Of a stretch of DNA of 64,000 nt, positions 1 through 13,800 are shown one piece after another. The notes beneath the pieces were generated by a model. That model did not search any database and had not been told where the DNA came from. It worked only from the letters and a program-made list of their open reading frames with translations. Each line of letters begins with the position of its first letter. Positions within the stretch are counted from its first letter, which is position 1. This DNA comes from Allacma fusca (taxonomy: Eukaryota; Arthropoda; Collembola; Symphypleona; Sminthuridae). The stretch lies in assembly GCA_947179485.1 (NCBI GenBank), contig OX359245.1:48223067-48287066 (forward strand), read 5' to 3'. A program made the translations under genes and the position numbers.

Positions 1-101
1 AAAAGTGACCATTACTGTAATAATTACTCACTTCATGTGTAATGCAAAGGAAGAGTGTCAGTTGTCAGTCCTTTTTTAATTCCAGGAAAACATAATTGAA
101 A
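1..101. repeat. Background repeat, module T copy
   Basis: The first 60 bases match the block that recurs at 2090-2165, 39170-39220, 40430-40490 and 50145-50205 and that is split by a hAT insertion at 25940-25975 and 28521-28560: a stretch with ATTACTGTAATAATTACT followed by a motif like AATTCAAAGGAGG. Bases 61-101 match 28925-28975. No gene is visible. Confidence 0.7.
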
Positions 102-1043
102 CATACTTGCAGTTCTGGTCCAAAGTTCAAATTCAGTTCCATTCACATCCCAAAATTTTTCGTGCCGTTCAGTTTAGTTCAGTTCCCTTTGTTAAAATCC
201 TGTCCTAGTTCAGTTCAATTCACTGCGTATTTTCCAGTCGTTACGTTCAGTTCAGTTCAATTCACTGCGTATTTTCCAGTTGTTACGTTCAGTTCAGTTA
301 ATTCTTGCAGTATTTTTTCAAAGTTCAATTCAATTCATTAAACACTTTTCGGCCGTTCAGTTCAGTTCACTTTATCTGTCATTAGCGTGTAAATTACGAT
401 ATATTTAAGTGACATTTATTTTTATTTTTATAGTTTGGAGCTTTGACTGAAGCAAGATTTTTTTGCTAAATGACTGATTAAATAACTGCTTTCAAAACAA
501 ATTGAGCTTTCTGATAAACAATCGATGTAAAAAAACCAAGCGCTTCTAACTTAATAAATCATATAACTATGCTTACAATTATTGGGATTTTTAATTCATG
601 CAACTTCGGCCAAAATGTGCTGAATACTCGTTCTTGAATGTAAACATCTGTTTGCATGTAAGCAATTTGATTGATTTGTAATTTAATGTCATTGAAATGG
701 ATTACCAAAAACCTGGGTGCTGGCTTTTAAGACTACAAAAATAAAATTTTTGATCATGCAATTTAGGAATACATGCATAATATTCGTTTTGTGTTCATGA
801 TCATATGAACTTATATACATATTCAAACCCTGACTCTTAAGTTCAATTCAGTTCAATTTGCGTCACTTGAACGTATGATGAACGTTCGTTCACATTCAAA
901 ATAAGTTCTTCTGAGTTCAATTCAAATTCATTCAATCAATAGTTTGCATTTAGCTAGTTCGTTCAAGTTCATTAAAAAACAATAAGAATAAGGGCTAGTT
1001 CAGTTCAGTTCACCACTTTTTGAACTGAACGGCAGCAAGTATG
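102..1043. mobile_element. hAT-type non-autonomous element with TTCAGTTCAG arrays
   Basis: The element is bounded by an 8-bp direct repeat AATTGAAA (94-101 and 1044-1051), the target duplication length of hAT transposons. Its ends are inverted: it starts CATACTTGC and finishes GCAAGTATG. Inside both ends are arrays of GTTCAGTTCA-like words (about 120-370 and 840-1025). There is no transposase; an 81-codon frame at 96-341 is only the array translated. The flanks resemble 28920-29000, where the same background is uninterrupted. Superfamily assignment rests on TSD length and architecture, not on protein. Confidence 0.8.
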
Positions 1044-1051
1044 AATTGAAA

Positions 1052-4000
1052 TAAAATAAATTAAAAAATTTTACATGTAATTCCACGACACTTTAGTAAA
1101 AATTCCGAACAAATTTTGAAACATCTGAAAATAAATTAACGGGGAAATAGGGAAACTAAGTTGATTTTTTAAGTCACATTCTGTGGACTGGACTGGAGAC
1201 AAAGGTTTCACGGGACCCTGTAATAAAACTGGCGGGAAATTTTAAAAACATGTAATGTCATTTCCTTGATTTTGATTCGTCTCGCAATGTAGATGTATCC
1301 CGACGTGGAAACTACTTTAAACTGTAATTCCGAGACACTGTAATTGCTACTAAAATGTAACCCGTAAAAACGTCCGGCGGTTTATAGGCGAGCAAAATAA
1401 CAATTACGTATCAATTTGCTGTTTTAATTTTTCACTTCTCAGTAATTCTTTAAAAAAATCGTATACTTTTTTTATGAGATTTTGAATTAAAAAATGGTGA
1501 AAAAGGTCATGCCGGTCCTTTTCAAATTCAACGCGTTGGATAATATATGGTAGATATCAATTTGAAACAACTGCTTTAATTGCACGTGCTATTAAAAGAT
1601 TAATCAATAGTTTAAGCACCTCTTATTTACCTTGTGATTATCTCATATTGTTCTAATTAAAATTCCCAGATCTATTTGGAGGATCTAATTTGTTTCACAA
1701 AAATATAAAAAACTAATTTCAGTAAGTAGTCATCAAAACCGTGAAGGAATTTCAAATGGTAGGAATATTGAGGCTGACTTTTAATTATTTTTAACGTTCC
1801 AATTATTTTTTTACCTTTAGATCAACCAACAAATACAATTAGTTAAATTATTAAATTATTGAGGAAAAGAAAGGCATTTCAATTGCTCACCCAATGCAAT
1901 TTTTTCAGATCAATATTCAGTCGATGATTTCCAATGTGTAACAGAGTGTACGTAAAAGCAAAATAAATATCCGGTTTTGTCAATTCAAATACCATACTTA
2001 CACTGTATTTATTGGATTTAAATTGAAATTCACACTAAAAGTTGGACATTAAAATTAATCACTGCTAATTAAAATTGTACGGCTTATTTGTAGAGCTCAT
2101 TTTATTCAATTTTGAAAACAATTATGACAAAAAGTAACCATTACCAATTACTGTAATAATTACTATCTTGCTGTTTAATTCAAAGGAGGGATATCAAGTA
2201 GCTTTTAATATGTGTCCTTTAAATTTTTTTACGCCATGTTTCTCCTATAAGGTCACAGAAAAAAAGAGGAATAATGGTTTTAAAGCGAAATATTATTTTA
2301 ATGGAAAATTGCCTGAGCCTTGAAAATTCACAATTAAATTGTTGCGAACAACTGGACATGCCTCTTTACCGTTGGTAGCAATGTGAGGAGAAATTGGATC
2401 ACACTACAATCTTGTCTCAAATTAAATAATTTAATTGCTTTCAAATTTCAGTAAAATTTTTGCTGTAAAAACTTCTTTTTGATATAAATCTGGAAGACTA
2501 CTTGCCAGAAAATAGGAGACGTGAATTGATTTCCTATTGTGCCCTTTTAGCTTTTAGTAGGTGCGAATTTTGATATTAAGATAATTGTGGCGAATAATTT
2601 TTTTTTTCGTATGTAACGAATGTAAAAAACGTATTTAAAAAATCACCATCCGTTTTTAACCCCTATGATTTTCAAACGAGGTGTCTGCAAAAATAATGCT
2701 TTTTAAAATCTAGCCAATGAAAAACGTGATTTAAATTGATTACATAATTGATGAAGATGATTAAATAATAATGATTGATAAAGTAGGAGAAATTTTGAGC
2801 TTTTTTCAAAATTTCAAAATGTTTTTCAAAAAAACTATCGGGCCGATTTCAACCACATAAGCAATAATTCCCATTTACATAAGCAATATTCATAAAAAAA
2901 TTTATTTCGTGTAGCCGTTAACATGTCTAGCCTAGGTTGCTGTACCCATTTAGCTTTTGATACATAATTTTATACCAAATGTTTTTCAAGCATCGTAAAC
3001 ATTCTATTATGGCCATGAACAACTCATATTAAAATTTCCTGACTTTAAAATTCATTTCAATCGGCGTGAAAGCCAAAAATTTTAAAGGAAGGTGCACTTC
3101 AATTATTTTCTTGTGTGGAACTATTGGGTGGGTTAACTTATTTAACTCACCTGGATTTCAACAAATACGCATTATTATCTTTCGGTCATTATCCAGCAAT
3201 GTCTCAAATCTCTAGCGGATATTTTGTTTAATCCAAAAACCGTTATCTGAGATTTGCTATTTGATTGTCAAGTGACGAAAAGTTTCAGTTGAGGTCACGA
3301 AATTTTCCATAGATGTGAAAACTTATTGTGGCAAAATATTCAATTACACGTAGATACATTGGAGATCATAAAAAATTCCAGAAAACACAGGTAATCCGTC
3401 AGCCTGTCGTAATTCGGGAATCTGAGTAAAGATTTGCTCAATCTTCAGAATAAATGTTTTCGAGAAAACTCCTGACGTTGCCTGCATTTTATATCTGGAA
3501 TTTTCCAGTTATCTCATATCATTTCCTTTTTCTCTGCGTGAGCCGTGAATCGACACTAAAATAGTTTCACGAGAAATGGAAACTACTTTGGACTTTTTTG
3601 AATGGCGTTTTAAATACTATTGTACATATTACAATCAAAACCACATCTTGCATACACTAATTTTTGATATTTTATCATTTTTTTAACGCAAAATATTTTT
3701 TTATGCCTTCTCACAAATTACAGAAAGGTGTCCTTGTGCAAACATATAAGCAGCGGCATCAGTGCCTAAATATTTATTTTCAAAATTTAAATGTGTCCGG
3801 TGAATGCAGTTTAATTGTAAATAAAAGCTGCGAAAACAAACTTTGGATTTCAAAGTTGTTCAAAAATTAAATGATTACTGTTTAAAGTTAATGTTCAAAT
3901 CCAATCGGTAAACACAAATATTAAATTGCACACTTTTTAATTCAAACTAGTTATAACAAAAGTTTTTGAATGTACAAAATTAAATGATTCTAACACTTTT

Positions 4001-4100
4001 AAAGGCTTTACGGGCTATGTTGAGAAAATTATGAGTATGACTGGGAAAAATTTAAAGGAAGGTTGAAGACACCGTAAATTCATAACAGCGTAACCTCATG
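1052..4100. repeat. Background long repeat, no gene
   Basis: This is non-coding, AT-rich DNA made of diverged copies of modules found elsewhere. 1060-1260 matches 28985-29180 and 56330-56560. 1500-1560 matches 57545-57605. 2040-2220 is module T. 2190-2720 matches 56905-57390 collinearly. 2925-3370 matches 40985-41500 (that copy has about 150 extra bases) and less closely 21690-22030 and 56600-56890. 3490-4000 matches 15290-15665. 4010-4075 resembles 59430-59500. The 68-codon frame at 3664-3870 lies in a module whose other copy (15.4-15.6 kb) is not open, so it is not a gene. Confidence 0.7.
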
Positions 4101-4429
4101 ATAGCAAGTTACTTACGTTTTTTCACGCTAACTGTATACTCATCCAAAGCTTTGCAGGATAAATAAACCACGGCGTTGTGGAATTGCTTGAAAGATGGCC
4201 ATCAGTAGATTTTAATTTAAGTTTTCAAACTGTTTCATTTTGTACGTTCAAGTCAATCCGAAAAGAAGTTTCAGTTAAAGCAGTCAAAGCCACGATATGG
4301 GTTAGTGCCTATTTTTCTATCTACTGATCCTTAACGTTCATATCTTCTAGATTTTAGTTCAGCTTCATGCACTAAATTATTTAAATACAAATCCTAATAA
4401 TAATTTTCTACACCGTAAACATTTAGGTA

Positions 4430-7070
4430 ATGAGAAAATACCCAAACATTCAGGGAGATTTGATAAAAGATGCAATAAATTATGAACGATGCTTAAATCA
4501 GCGAAAGACGTGCAGGCGATTTGGTCTCACCAGATCTTTGTTCCAAAAATACTTACATGGAGATCCGGCGCTTATTCCGGAAGAATGTTCACAAGGACGA
4601 AACCCAGTCTTTACCAAGGAACAAGAGAACGCGATTTATAGCTATATACTATCAATGGCGAACAGGTACACTTGGCTGATTATTTTTAAACCCATATTGT
4701 GATTTAAGACAGTGTAAGGAGATTTTAGAACTTTAAGTAGAATGTTAATGCATTTATTAATCGAGTTTGAAAAATTTGTTTAGGTACTACGCGATGACTA
4801 GGGCCGCTATTGGCGAACTAGCCCTTTTTTTAGCCGAACGAAATCAAATTCCTCATAGATTCAATAACCGAATAGCTGGCGAAGACTGGGTGATTGGCTT
4901 TTCATGAGATCATTGGATTTTCATGTCATGGCTTTGTCATGAGACATTACCCTTGAGAACCGGAACACCGATCAGTATAGCTAGGATTACAAGATTTACT
5001 AAGCCTGCTGTTGACCGATTTTTTGGAATTTTGGAAAATATCGTTATGTCAAAAGGATTCAATGAGATGACCATCTTCAATGTTGATGAAACTGCCATCA
5101 CGCTTGTGCCAGTAATTTACATTAATTATATAGTGTTATTTTAAATTTAAAATAAAAAAAAAGCTTAGTCATGTTATGAAATTCAAAAAGTACACTAATA
5201 AACTAATGACAATCATAAATATCTACTTCATTAGGTCAATGATGTTTTGACAGAGTCGTACACCGAAAAGAATAGCTCTGAGAGGAGTCAGGTCAGTACA
5301 AGTCCTAATGCCAGCGGAAAGGGGGCACTGTGTATTGTAACTTGCTGTTACAGTGCCAGTGGGAAGTTTATCCCCCCGATGTTTACATTTCCGAACAACG
5401 CTGGATATATTGAAATGGATGACGCACCACCTGGATACATTTTCAGGAAAAGTCCACGAGGATGGTCAACTACAGTGATTTTCCTACACTGAATCAAGCA
5501 TTTTCGTAAGCATGTTTCAACAAGTGCTCAAGTGCCAGTTTTACTTATACTGGATAATCATTCTTCACACATAAGCTATCATGTTGTGAAGTACTGCCAT
5601 GATCACGCAATTGAATTACTTACATTGCCACCCCATTCAACGCATGCTATGCAGCCACTCGACGTAGGTTTTTGTTCACCTTTAAAGCAGAGGTATAATC
5701 AAGAATTAGTCCGCGGGCTTGAAGTTCACAGGCGCCAACCTGCAAAGATGGCAGATATACCCGAAATTTTTGCTCGAGCGTACCAGCTAGCTTCAAAACG
5801 GACGACAGCAGTAAATAGCTTCAATAAGACAGGGATATGGGTTCTGGATCCAGAGACGGAACTTGGCTTTCCAAATCGACATGCATTTGATGAATTATTT
5901 GCCAATATTCGACAAGATGACCGTGAAGAGCCAAGACTTGAAACCGACTATTTCGCAGAAGATCCCAGAGATTCAGACCCAGATTCTTCTTCAATAACGA
6001 TTAATCAGAATCCAGTAATACCCCAATGTACTGATGTCAGTATTCCAACTCGTGATTATTTCCCTTCATCTTCAAATATTAGTGTGGACCAACCACTAGC
6101 ATCTCACTGGCGTCCATGGAATACTCCACCTTCCCGACGGTACTGTTAGTACTGGAGGATGTATTGAGCCAGAAGTACCACAAACATACACGAACCATGC
6201 TCGCGTAATGGTCCAAGGTACATTGAAATATAACCCTCTCAGTGTACCTTTATTGGACCCGTCTCTTCGATTACTGTCAGATCTGCCAGGTGGACCTCTA
6301 TTAGATCAGCCACTTGGATTGCTATCAGATCTGCCAGGTGGACCTCCGTTAAACCCGCCACTGAGATTACCATGGGATCTGCATTTAAGTTACCCCAGTG
6401 AACCTTTACTGGACCCGCCACCTGGATTTACTTCAGATCTGCCAAGTGGACCTCCATTGGATCAGCCATCTGGATTGCTATCTGATCTGCCATGTGGACC
6501 TCCATTAAATCCGCCACCAAGATTGCCATGGGATTTGCAATTACGTTACCCCAGTGGACCTTTAGTGGACCCGCCACCTGGATTGCTTGGAAAATCCCTC
6601 CAACGTTCAGGAAAATGAGCCTTACTCAATATTGAATCTCTTACCTATTTTCTCAAATGCCACCAGTCAAGTAAATCAGATTACGTTTCCAAATAAGAAA
6701 CCACATTTTCTCCTTACTGATGGAACTGAGAGCGAAGGTGTTGAAGCTAAAGTTGTAAAGCATTCAAGAAAAAGAAGGTCCCAGAAAAGGTCAGTTAATA
6801 ATATAGAAGTATCTTCATCCGAAGACTGAACGAGTTTTGACATGGTTAGTGTTCCGGAAGATATTCATGATGATGGAATATTGACTGCAGCGGATAGGGA
6901 AATGTCCGATGGAACATTGAAGCCGTTATACTTCCCCCAACAGCTTTGCCAATCATCAAAGCAAAATCTTTCCAAATTTCACCTTGGGATATTGAGAAGG
7001 ATTCAGATCTATCTAATCCTCAACCATCAACAAGAAAACCGAGGAAGAAATTGCAATCAGAATTATTAAC
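4430..7070 (+). pseudogene. pogo/Tigger-type DDE transposase, broken
   Basis: A decayed transposase of the pogo/Tigger branch of Tc1/mariner. Exon 1 (4430-4665) encodes the N-terminal helix-turn-helix region. A GT-AG intron (4666-4783) joins in phase to a segment with GELALFLAERNQIPH and EDWVIGF. The catalytic core is split by a second likely intron (5112-5234). The three acidic residues are seen in NVDETAI, LILDNHSSH and QPLDVGF; the last two are 35 residues apart, as expected for a pogo-like core. Damage: an in-frame TGA at 4905-4907 beside a small local duplication (4899-4945), a TGA at 5490-5492 where family context predicts Trp, and frame changes after about 6149 in the long C-terminal tail. 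No flanking TIR/TA pair was found. A minus-strand LINE abuts or cuts its 3' end near 7080. Relatives of this family mobilise by cut-and-paste at TA; this copy cannot make an intact protein. Confidence 0.85.
6247..6591 (+). repeat. 156-bp in-frame coding tandem repeat
   Basis: In the C-terminal region of the broken pogo/Tigger gene, a 52-residue unit is repeated twice (6247-6402, 6403-6558) and begins a third time. Each unit has sub-repeats of about 16, 16 and 20 residues with the pattern P-L-L-D-P/Q-P...L-L-S-D-L-P-G-G, the third ending L-P-W-D-L. The unit length is a multiple of three, and the frame stays open from about 6148 to 6618, so the expansion happened or was kept while coding. A Pro/Leu-rich tail outside the catalytic core is unusual; it may equally be a post-mortem tandem duplication. 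Confidence 0.8.
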
Positions 7071-7089
7071 TTTGGATTCGAATTTCAAA

Positions 7090-10026
7090 TTAATGTCGGC
7101 TGTTTATAAAAATAAATTGATCATACAATTCATACATATCTATACTTACTTTCCTTTTGTTAATTCCACTTGACGAGTTACATTGAAGTATTTGATAATA
7201 AGGTCTCAGAAAATTAAAGCTATATCCCTTAATAGATACACATTTTAGAAAATGATCAATGGTTTTTTGACATTTTTGTAACAGTAAGTCAGAGACAGAG
7301 CCCCATACTGGTAATGCATAATCAATATGGGAGACACATAGCGATTTAAATACAATGTGCATTAATTTTGGTTTAATAAATCGCTTAAATTTAATGAGTG
7401 TGGCACACTTAAGTGAAATCATCCTATTTACATGGGTGCAATGTTTATCAAATTTTAGATTTCAATCAAGATAAACACCTAGGTACTTAAAGGTTCGTAC
7501 TCTTTCAATTGTATTACCTTCACAACTAATGGAAGCTATATTAGGACGTAGTTCTTGGCTTATAGAATTCCATAAAGTTTGTTTTAAGAAAGTTTACATT
7601 CATATTATTATTTGTACACCAATTATGTATTAATTTCAATGTTTTTTCTAAATTGGCCTTTAAATCATTATTATCAGAGCCTATACAAACTGACCCAATG
7701 TCGTCAGCAAATATAAGAATTTCACAGAATTTCATTAAAAAATATAATAAAAAGAACATGACCTAATACGCTACCCTGCGGGACTCCTCCATTCAGTTTA
7801 TATTTATTTGAGATAAATTTACCAAGTTTGATTGTAAAGTTACGGTCGTATAGGTAGCTACACAGAATTTGTAATAGATACGAAGGTAGATTATATTTGT
7901 ATCGGAGTTTCCACAATAATTTACTAAATGATACACTGTCAAATGCTTTTTTCAAGTCTATAAATAACACAGCAACCATTTTCTTATCTTCCAAAGCAGT
8001 GTAAACTTTATGTGTTAGGTCAATTAACGCATGTAGAGTTGATTTTCTTTTACGGAAGCCGTATTGATTCCCATGTAAAAGATTATGACCTTCCATGTGA
8101 TTAATGATTCTTTTGGCTATACAGGATTCAAATAGTTTTGAGGGGAATGGTAAAATTGAGATAGGTCTGAATGACTGGGACAGAAATTTGTTTGCTTTGG
8201 GTTTATGTATAGGAGTTATCATTGCAGTTTTCCATTCCCGTGGAAATTGGTCCCATTGTAATGCATGATTAAATATTTTACAAAATACTGGTGCGTAAAT
8301 GTCAGGAAATCGTTTAATAAGTTTTGCTGGCGTGCTTTTAAAGCCATTGCCAGTGTTTCCCTTAGTACTCAGTATTACGTCTATAATTTCTTGTATTGTT
8401 ATATCACTAAAGACATTACTGCCCGTAGAGTAGACTTTCTGAGAATTGTTTAATGTGAGAGTCCTCATTAGTGTGATCAAGTACAAAAGATTTGGCTAAT
8501 TCGTTGCATATTTTCAGATTATCAACGATAATCTCATTGTTGACATGTAATTCGGTAATACTTGTACTCCCTATATTATTTCCTGTGAGTGATTTAAAAG
8601 TATTCCAGGATTCCTGTGGGGATTTGCATTTTAAAAACTTGCAGTGAAAATATGCTTGCTTAGCATTACGAGTCATCATAGTTGTTCTGTTTCTGAACTG
8701 CTTATATTGTTGCCATGATTCTATGGTTTGCTGCTGTTTGGCAATTTTCTTAAGGTGATTCCTACGATGTATATGTTTTTTAATTGTACTATTTAGCCAC
8801 TCAGCAGGCTTCGATTTAATTCGTCGCTTTATGGGCAGAGCTACATTATCTAGTATGCTGAGAGCAAGTGAGTCCATAACAGTGATCTTATCTTCAACAT
8901 TGAGGAAGCTATCCATAACATCCCATTTTACATTGCTCAGATCTAGATGCAGCTTTTCCCAATTTATGTTTTTATAATTTCGAGTGTTGATGGTATTTGG
9001 TGTAAAATTAATCTTTGTCTTTTAACGAATAACAAAAATAATATCATGGTCCGAGAGACCATATGGGATCACGCCTGAAGTATTATATAGCTCATCGTTA
9101 TTGGTACATATATGATCTATAATAGTTCCACTAGTCATAGTTGTTCTCGTAGGGGTTGTGATTAATTGTTTTAAATTAAGCCTGTCTGTGCATTGTGAGA
9201 GATATTTATAATTATTGCACGATGGGTTAATGTTAATGTTAAACTCCCCGAGTATAATTATGTCATTTGTTTTAGATTGCATGCTATTTACAAGATTGCT
9301 TAGCTCTATAAGAAAGTTGTCTTCATGTACAATATGACCTGGGGGTCTGTATAATGACGTAATTACAAAAGGTTTAGTATTATGTATTTCGACGCATATA
9401 GAGAGACATTCAGCTGATTCCATGCTGGATTCTAATATTTCCGAGGTAATATTATTATGTATATATACAAGTAGCCCTCCAACTGCTTTGTGTGTTCTGT
9501 CTTTTCTGTAGAAGTAGTACCCATCAATACCCAATTCATTATCAGTAGTATTTAGATTAAGCCAGGTTTCAGAGATGCACATTATGTTTACTTTAAGGTC
9601 ATGCATTAATATAGATATCTCACACTTTTTAAGTCGTAGACTACAGATGTTTAAGTGCAATATGGAAAGACCACTCGGAAGTTGGATAGGTATAGGTGAA
9701 TCTATAACTGTATCTACATTGTGGGGAATGAAGAAGGAATCATTGTTTGACCCTAGTAGGTTAATTATCTCGTTAGGATTATCAGTTAATGGTAATGTCC
9801 TATTTGTATTATTGTTACTATTTTGTTCTATGCAAGCTGAGCACTTCCAGGTTTTAGAGTCTAAAAGAGCTTTGAATTCTTTGTTTGTAATGGGGAGTTT
9901 TAAGCAAGCAGTGTTATGGTATATTAGGCAACATGCAGAACATCTAATAGCTAATTTTCGTCCATCCGCTCTTTTGCATATTTGACATCTTTCATGACTG
10001 CCTGCCTTATAGTAGTACATTTTCAC
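7090..10026 (-). pseudogene. CR1-like non-LTR retrotransposon, PHD + endonuclease + RT, decayed
   Basis: Read on the minus strand from 10026. The first frame (10026-9022) opens with a Cys/His-rich PHD-like finger (CQICKRADGR, CSACCLIYH, WKCSAC), then an APE-type endonuclease (CISETWLN, SLYRPPG, a GEFN motif, GLSDHD). A TAA at 9024-9022 interrupts it, and the same frame resumes through 8916-8416. The reverse transcriptase lies at 8486-7722 (RPISILPFPSKLFE; FIDLKKAFDS, motif A; GGVPQGSVLG, motif B), with the FADD box at 7711-7700 after a frameshift and a C-terminal part at 7422-7090 (SHIDYALPVWGSVSD). At least one nonsense and three frame changes make it non-functional. The motif GEFN replaces the usual GDFN. 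Clade call (CR1/L2 side) is by recognition only. Its 3' end sits at the end of the pogo/Tigger remnant. Confidence 0.85.
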
Positions 10027-10288
10027 TTCTTAATATTAGACTGCTGACTATTATAAATTAATTATTATAGCAAATTTAAGTATAGAAATAAATAATAATA
10101 AATGAGCAGCGTTACAGATTTGGAGCTTTTGTATCACCATGGCTAAGGTTGGGATTGACAGAACTGAGAATGGGCCCTGGCTGCGATTTTATTTTTTATT
10201 TTTGCATTTCAAGGACTGGAAACAGCTTCTGTTCACCGGACAGATCCATGACAGATCCCACGCTGTTACAGATGGGTCATGACCTGAC
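10027..10288. other. Likely LINE 5' region up to hAT insertion
   Basis: This 262-bp stretch lies between the first Met codon of the minus-strand LINE and the hAT target duplication GACCTGAC (10281-10288). The part from about 10130 is more GC-rich than the background, suggesting the 5' untranslated region of the LINE, but no second copy is present in the window to prove it. The 91-codon plus-strand frame at 10149-10424 runs into the hAT repeat array and is not a gene. Confidence 0.4.
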
Positions 10289-10842
10289 CAGAGCTGCTTG
10301 CAGGTATCAGGTAGTACCTGAAAAATACCCGCCGGGTCGGGTTCGGGTCAAATTCGGGTCAGCTACAAAAAACACGTACCTGAGGTTCGGGTCAAGTGCG
10401 GGTACATCAAGGATCCGCAACTGAAAGTACAGGTCGGGTTACGACCAAGTTCGGGTTTAAAAAATATACCTGAGATCAATGTCAGGTACAAGTTCGGTTC
10501 GACGAATTCAAAATACCTGAACCCGAACTTGCAATTTCAGGTATTTTGCAAATTTTTTTTCCCGCAATAATTTAACTGTAAGTTCACGTGAATGAAACTC
10601 AAGCTCAACGCAACGTTAATGTAGCTTCACATGGCTGAAGGGCACGTGGGAGCTAGTGATTAGAACTTCCATATCAATTAAATTTACAAACAACCAAACT
10701 TTTCTAATTAATTTCAGGATATAGTATTAACGCTATAGCAGACATCATCACATTTGGATCTTTTTCGAGCATAATAAATTCATAGTAGAATCATTATTTT
10801 ACTTTGGTAGTGCTTATTTGTTCTCCAAAAAGTAGTGCTATA

Positions 10843-13800
10843 ATGAGTGAAGGTGGAGCTTTGGAAATTGGCGAAGACTTAGATGAAAGTACCGATGACC
10901 CCGTCGTACCTCACAATTCACAAAAGAAGTCAATAGTTCACCAGCATTTTACATTCAACGAAGAAAGCAACAAGTACATCTGTAAAAATTGCAAGTAAGT
11001 CTTTAAGTAAATTATTAAATATTATTATAAACATTTTTACGTATATATTATTTGCTTATTAATTGCTTTTGGTATGCTAAAATACTAAATGGTAGAATTT
11101 TTACATCTCGACTAATGTTACAGGAAATCCTTCAAAAGGGAACCGGGATCCAGTACTGGAAATTTGATGAAGCATTTAAAAACAAAACATGCCAATAAAT
11201 TAAATGTGACCAACAATGATCATCTTGCTTTGAAGGGGCCGCTACCAGTGGCATTTAGCAAGGCATTTATATTAAAATATTGGCATTCTCTTAAAATAGG
11301 ATATTCTAATCGTAGTAGCTAATTAGATAACAAGGAGGACTGATAGGACTAATTCTTATTTTTTACAGACATCATGCGATAAAGATTTATTGCGACTCCT
11401 CGGGGAGTTCATAATTATGACCAATCAGCCCTTCAGTATTGTTGAAGAGGAATCATTCAGAGCATTGATGTTATTGGGTAAACAATACTCGCTGCATATC
11501 CCCCAACGAGAAACCATTAAGGGAAAAATTCAATCTATGTATCTTGAAAAGAAAGAAGGAATTAAAGCAAAATTACAGGTAAATTATTTTAGTTATATAC
11601 TCAGTCGCAAGACCAATGAAAATAGTATAAATTTTATTCCTGAATTAATAATAATTATTAAATTTGCTGCACTTGATATCAGGCTCATTCAGGAAAAATT
11701 TCCTTAGTCGTGGACTGCTGGTCTTCGAGGTCTGGAAAGTCATTTCATGGGATACTAGCGACCTTCATCGATTCAGATTGGAATTTCCAGCAATTAATTC
11801 TCGATTTTGATATTTTAAGAGGATCACACAAAGGGAAAAATCTAGCTAAATCTGTCCATGATGTTCTATGCGAATATGATATAACTAGTAGATTACTTGC
11901 AATTACTAGCGATAATGCTTCAAACATGAACTCTATGTTTGCAGAGCTTGGAAAACTGCTTCAACCGGTAAGTACAAGAATTTTGCTTAATTATTCGAAG
12001 ACTAAAATGTCTATTTAATGTTTGTAATTAATGTATTTTTTACTATGAATTCACCACAAGGAGGTCAATCTGAATTGCGAGGACCAAAGGGTGCGATGCT
12101 TGGCGCACATAATAAACTTAGCATGTCAAGCCGCCCTCAAAATTTTAAAAGAAACTGACAAAAAACAAGTAACCTCCGAAACCCTTTCATCATTGGACAC
12201 GGAAGAAGAGTCAGATGATCTGGATTCTGAGGAAGAGCCAACTCGTTCTAATGGAGCAAGAAATGTGTCCATATATGATAGGGTAATTAATCTTGTTTGT
12301 ACACTTAAGAACTTAAAAGTCCCATGTTGACGTACTTACCTCTCGTGAAATACATGGCATAAGCGACATTAAAGCATACCTTTATCATGGCATGCATTTA
12401 ATGCCTCGTGATTCCTATTAAACCTATTCTGTTTCCCCTTGCAATGAAAAATATGGGCCACTCAAAATATTTACCATAATTAATTAGTTATAATCCAGAT
12501 TGGTTTCTAGCACGTTATAGTTAAATTATAATATGTGGATTTATGCAATTGAAAATGTTTTTAGCTAAAAAGATCCATTGGGAAAATTCGTAAGTCTAGC
12601 ATTCTGAGGGATTCAATGGACCATTTCTGTGAAACTTTTAAAATTCCAAAACTCCAGCTTTTACAGGACATGAAAGTCAGGTGGAACTCAACGCTCAAAA
12701 TGTTACAACGTTGCCTTACTTTGAGAAAAGTAAGTTACAAATAATCATCATTTTGAGTTTATAAAATTGTTTACTAAATCTAGACAAACCATTTTTGCAG
12801 GCCCTCGATGCCACTATGATGAGCGAGTTGACGCTTCGTTCCCTTGTTTTGTCGGAATCGGATTGGAAAGTTGTCGCAGATATGGTTGAATTACTAACTG
12901 TGAGTTTCCTATTTTGCTCTCTTAAAAAAGTAAAAAATTTTAAGGAAGCGTCAGTCAGTGTTGAAATAGTATTGTCCATGGGTGCGTGGGCCGGTCTGTT
13001 CCGCCGTTTTCTTCCAATTTTGTTCAAATGATTTGTGAATACTACTTTTGCAGTTGAGTTAGTTACTGGTTGAAATCGGTAGGCGTGTTCGTAAGGAAAA
13101 ATATAAAAATAATAAAATCTGTATTTTTTCCTGAACTGTTCCACTGATATTAATGAAGTTTAATTTACGCATACCAGCGCTACTACTTTTATTCTTTCCA
13201 AATATTTAGATTGTTTCGTTTTTATTTTTAAAAAGAGCTTGAATCATTACTATTAATGTGGTAAGGAGAGATGGCAGTGGCTTACGCCGCCCTACGCAAC
13301 AGGCGTAAATAATAGCAAAGCTTTTAATTTTAAATTTATTAAGACAAGTTTATAATTTTAGCCTTTTAGCAAGATTACTGAAAGGATATCCAAGCAATAT
13401 GAGCCTCTGATGTCGTTGACAACTGCAAGTTATATTGATTTATATAACCATTTAGAATCATTCAACGTAACGTTTATATATTAAAATTTTAATAACCCAT
13501 TACTTACAATATAAATGTTTTGTTTTTTACCATTCAAATGTCAAATTCGTTAATGATTGCAGGGAAAGACCGAGTTTCATCCCAACATTCTTGCTGCAGC
13601 AAAACTAGCTTGCGAAAAGTTGAATGAGTATTACCCTAAATCAGATGGTTTCGTTTACTTGGCAGGAATTGGTATTGGTCCATTTTTTACTGAATTGAAA
13701 AAAATATTTGATTTTCGTTACAGCAAGCTTCAAATTTTATTTAGTTTTAGATCCTCGCTGCAAGTTGGAGTGGCACCGATCCGTTGGATTCAAGTCGCTG

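Noticed and set aside
96-341. 81-codon Ser/Phe/Gln-rich frame
   Set aside because: It is the TTCAGTTCAG array of a hAT-type element read as codons.
3664-3870. 68-codon frame as small gene
   Set aside because: The paralogous segment at 15.4-15.6 kb is not open in that frame and no motif is seen.
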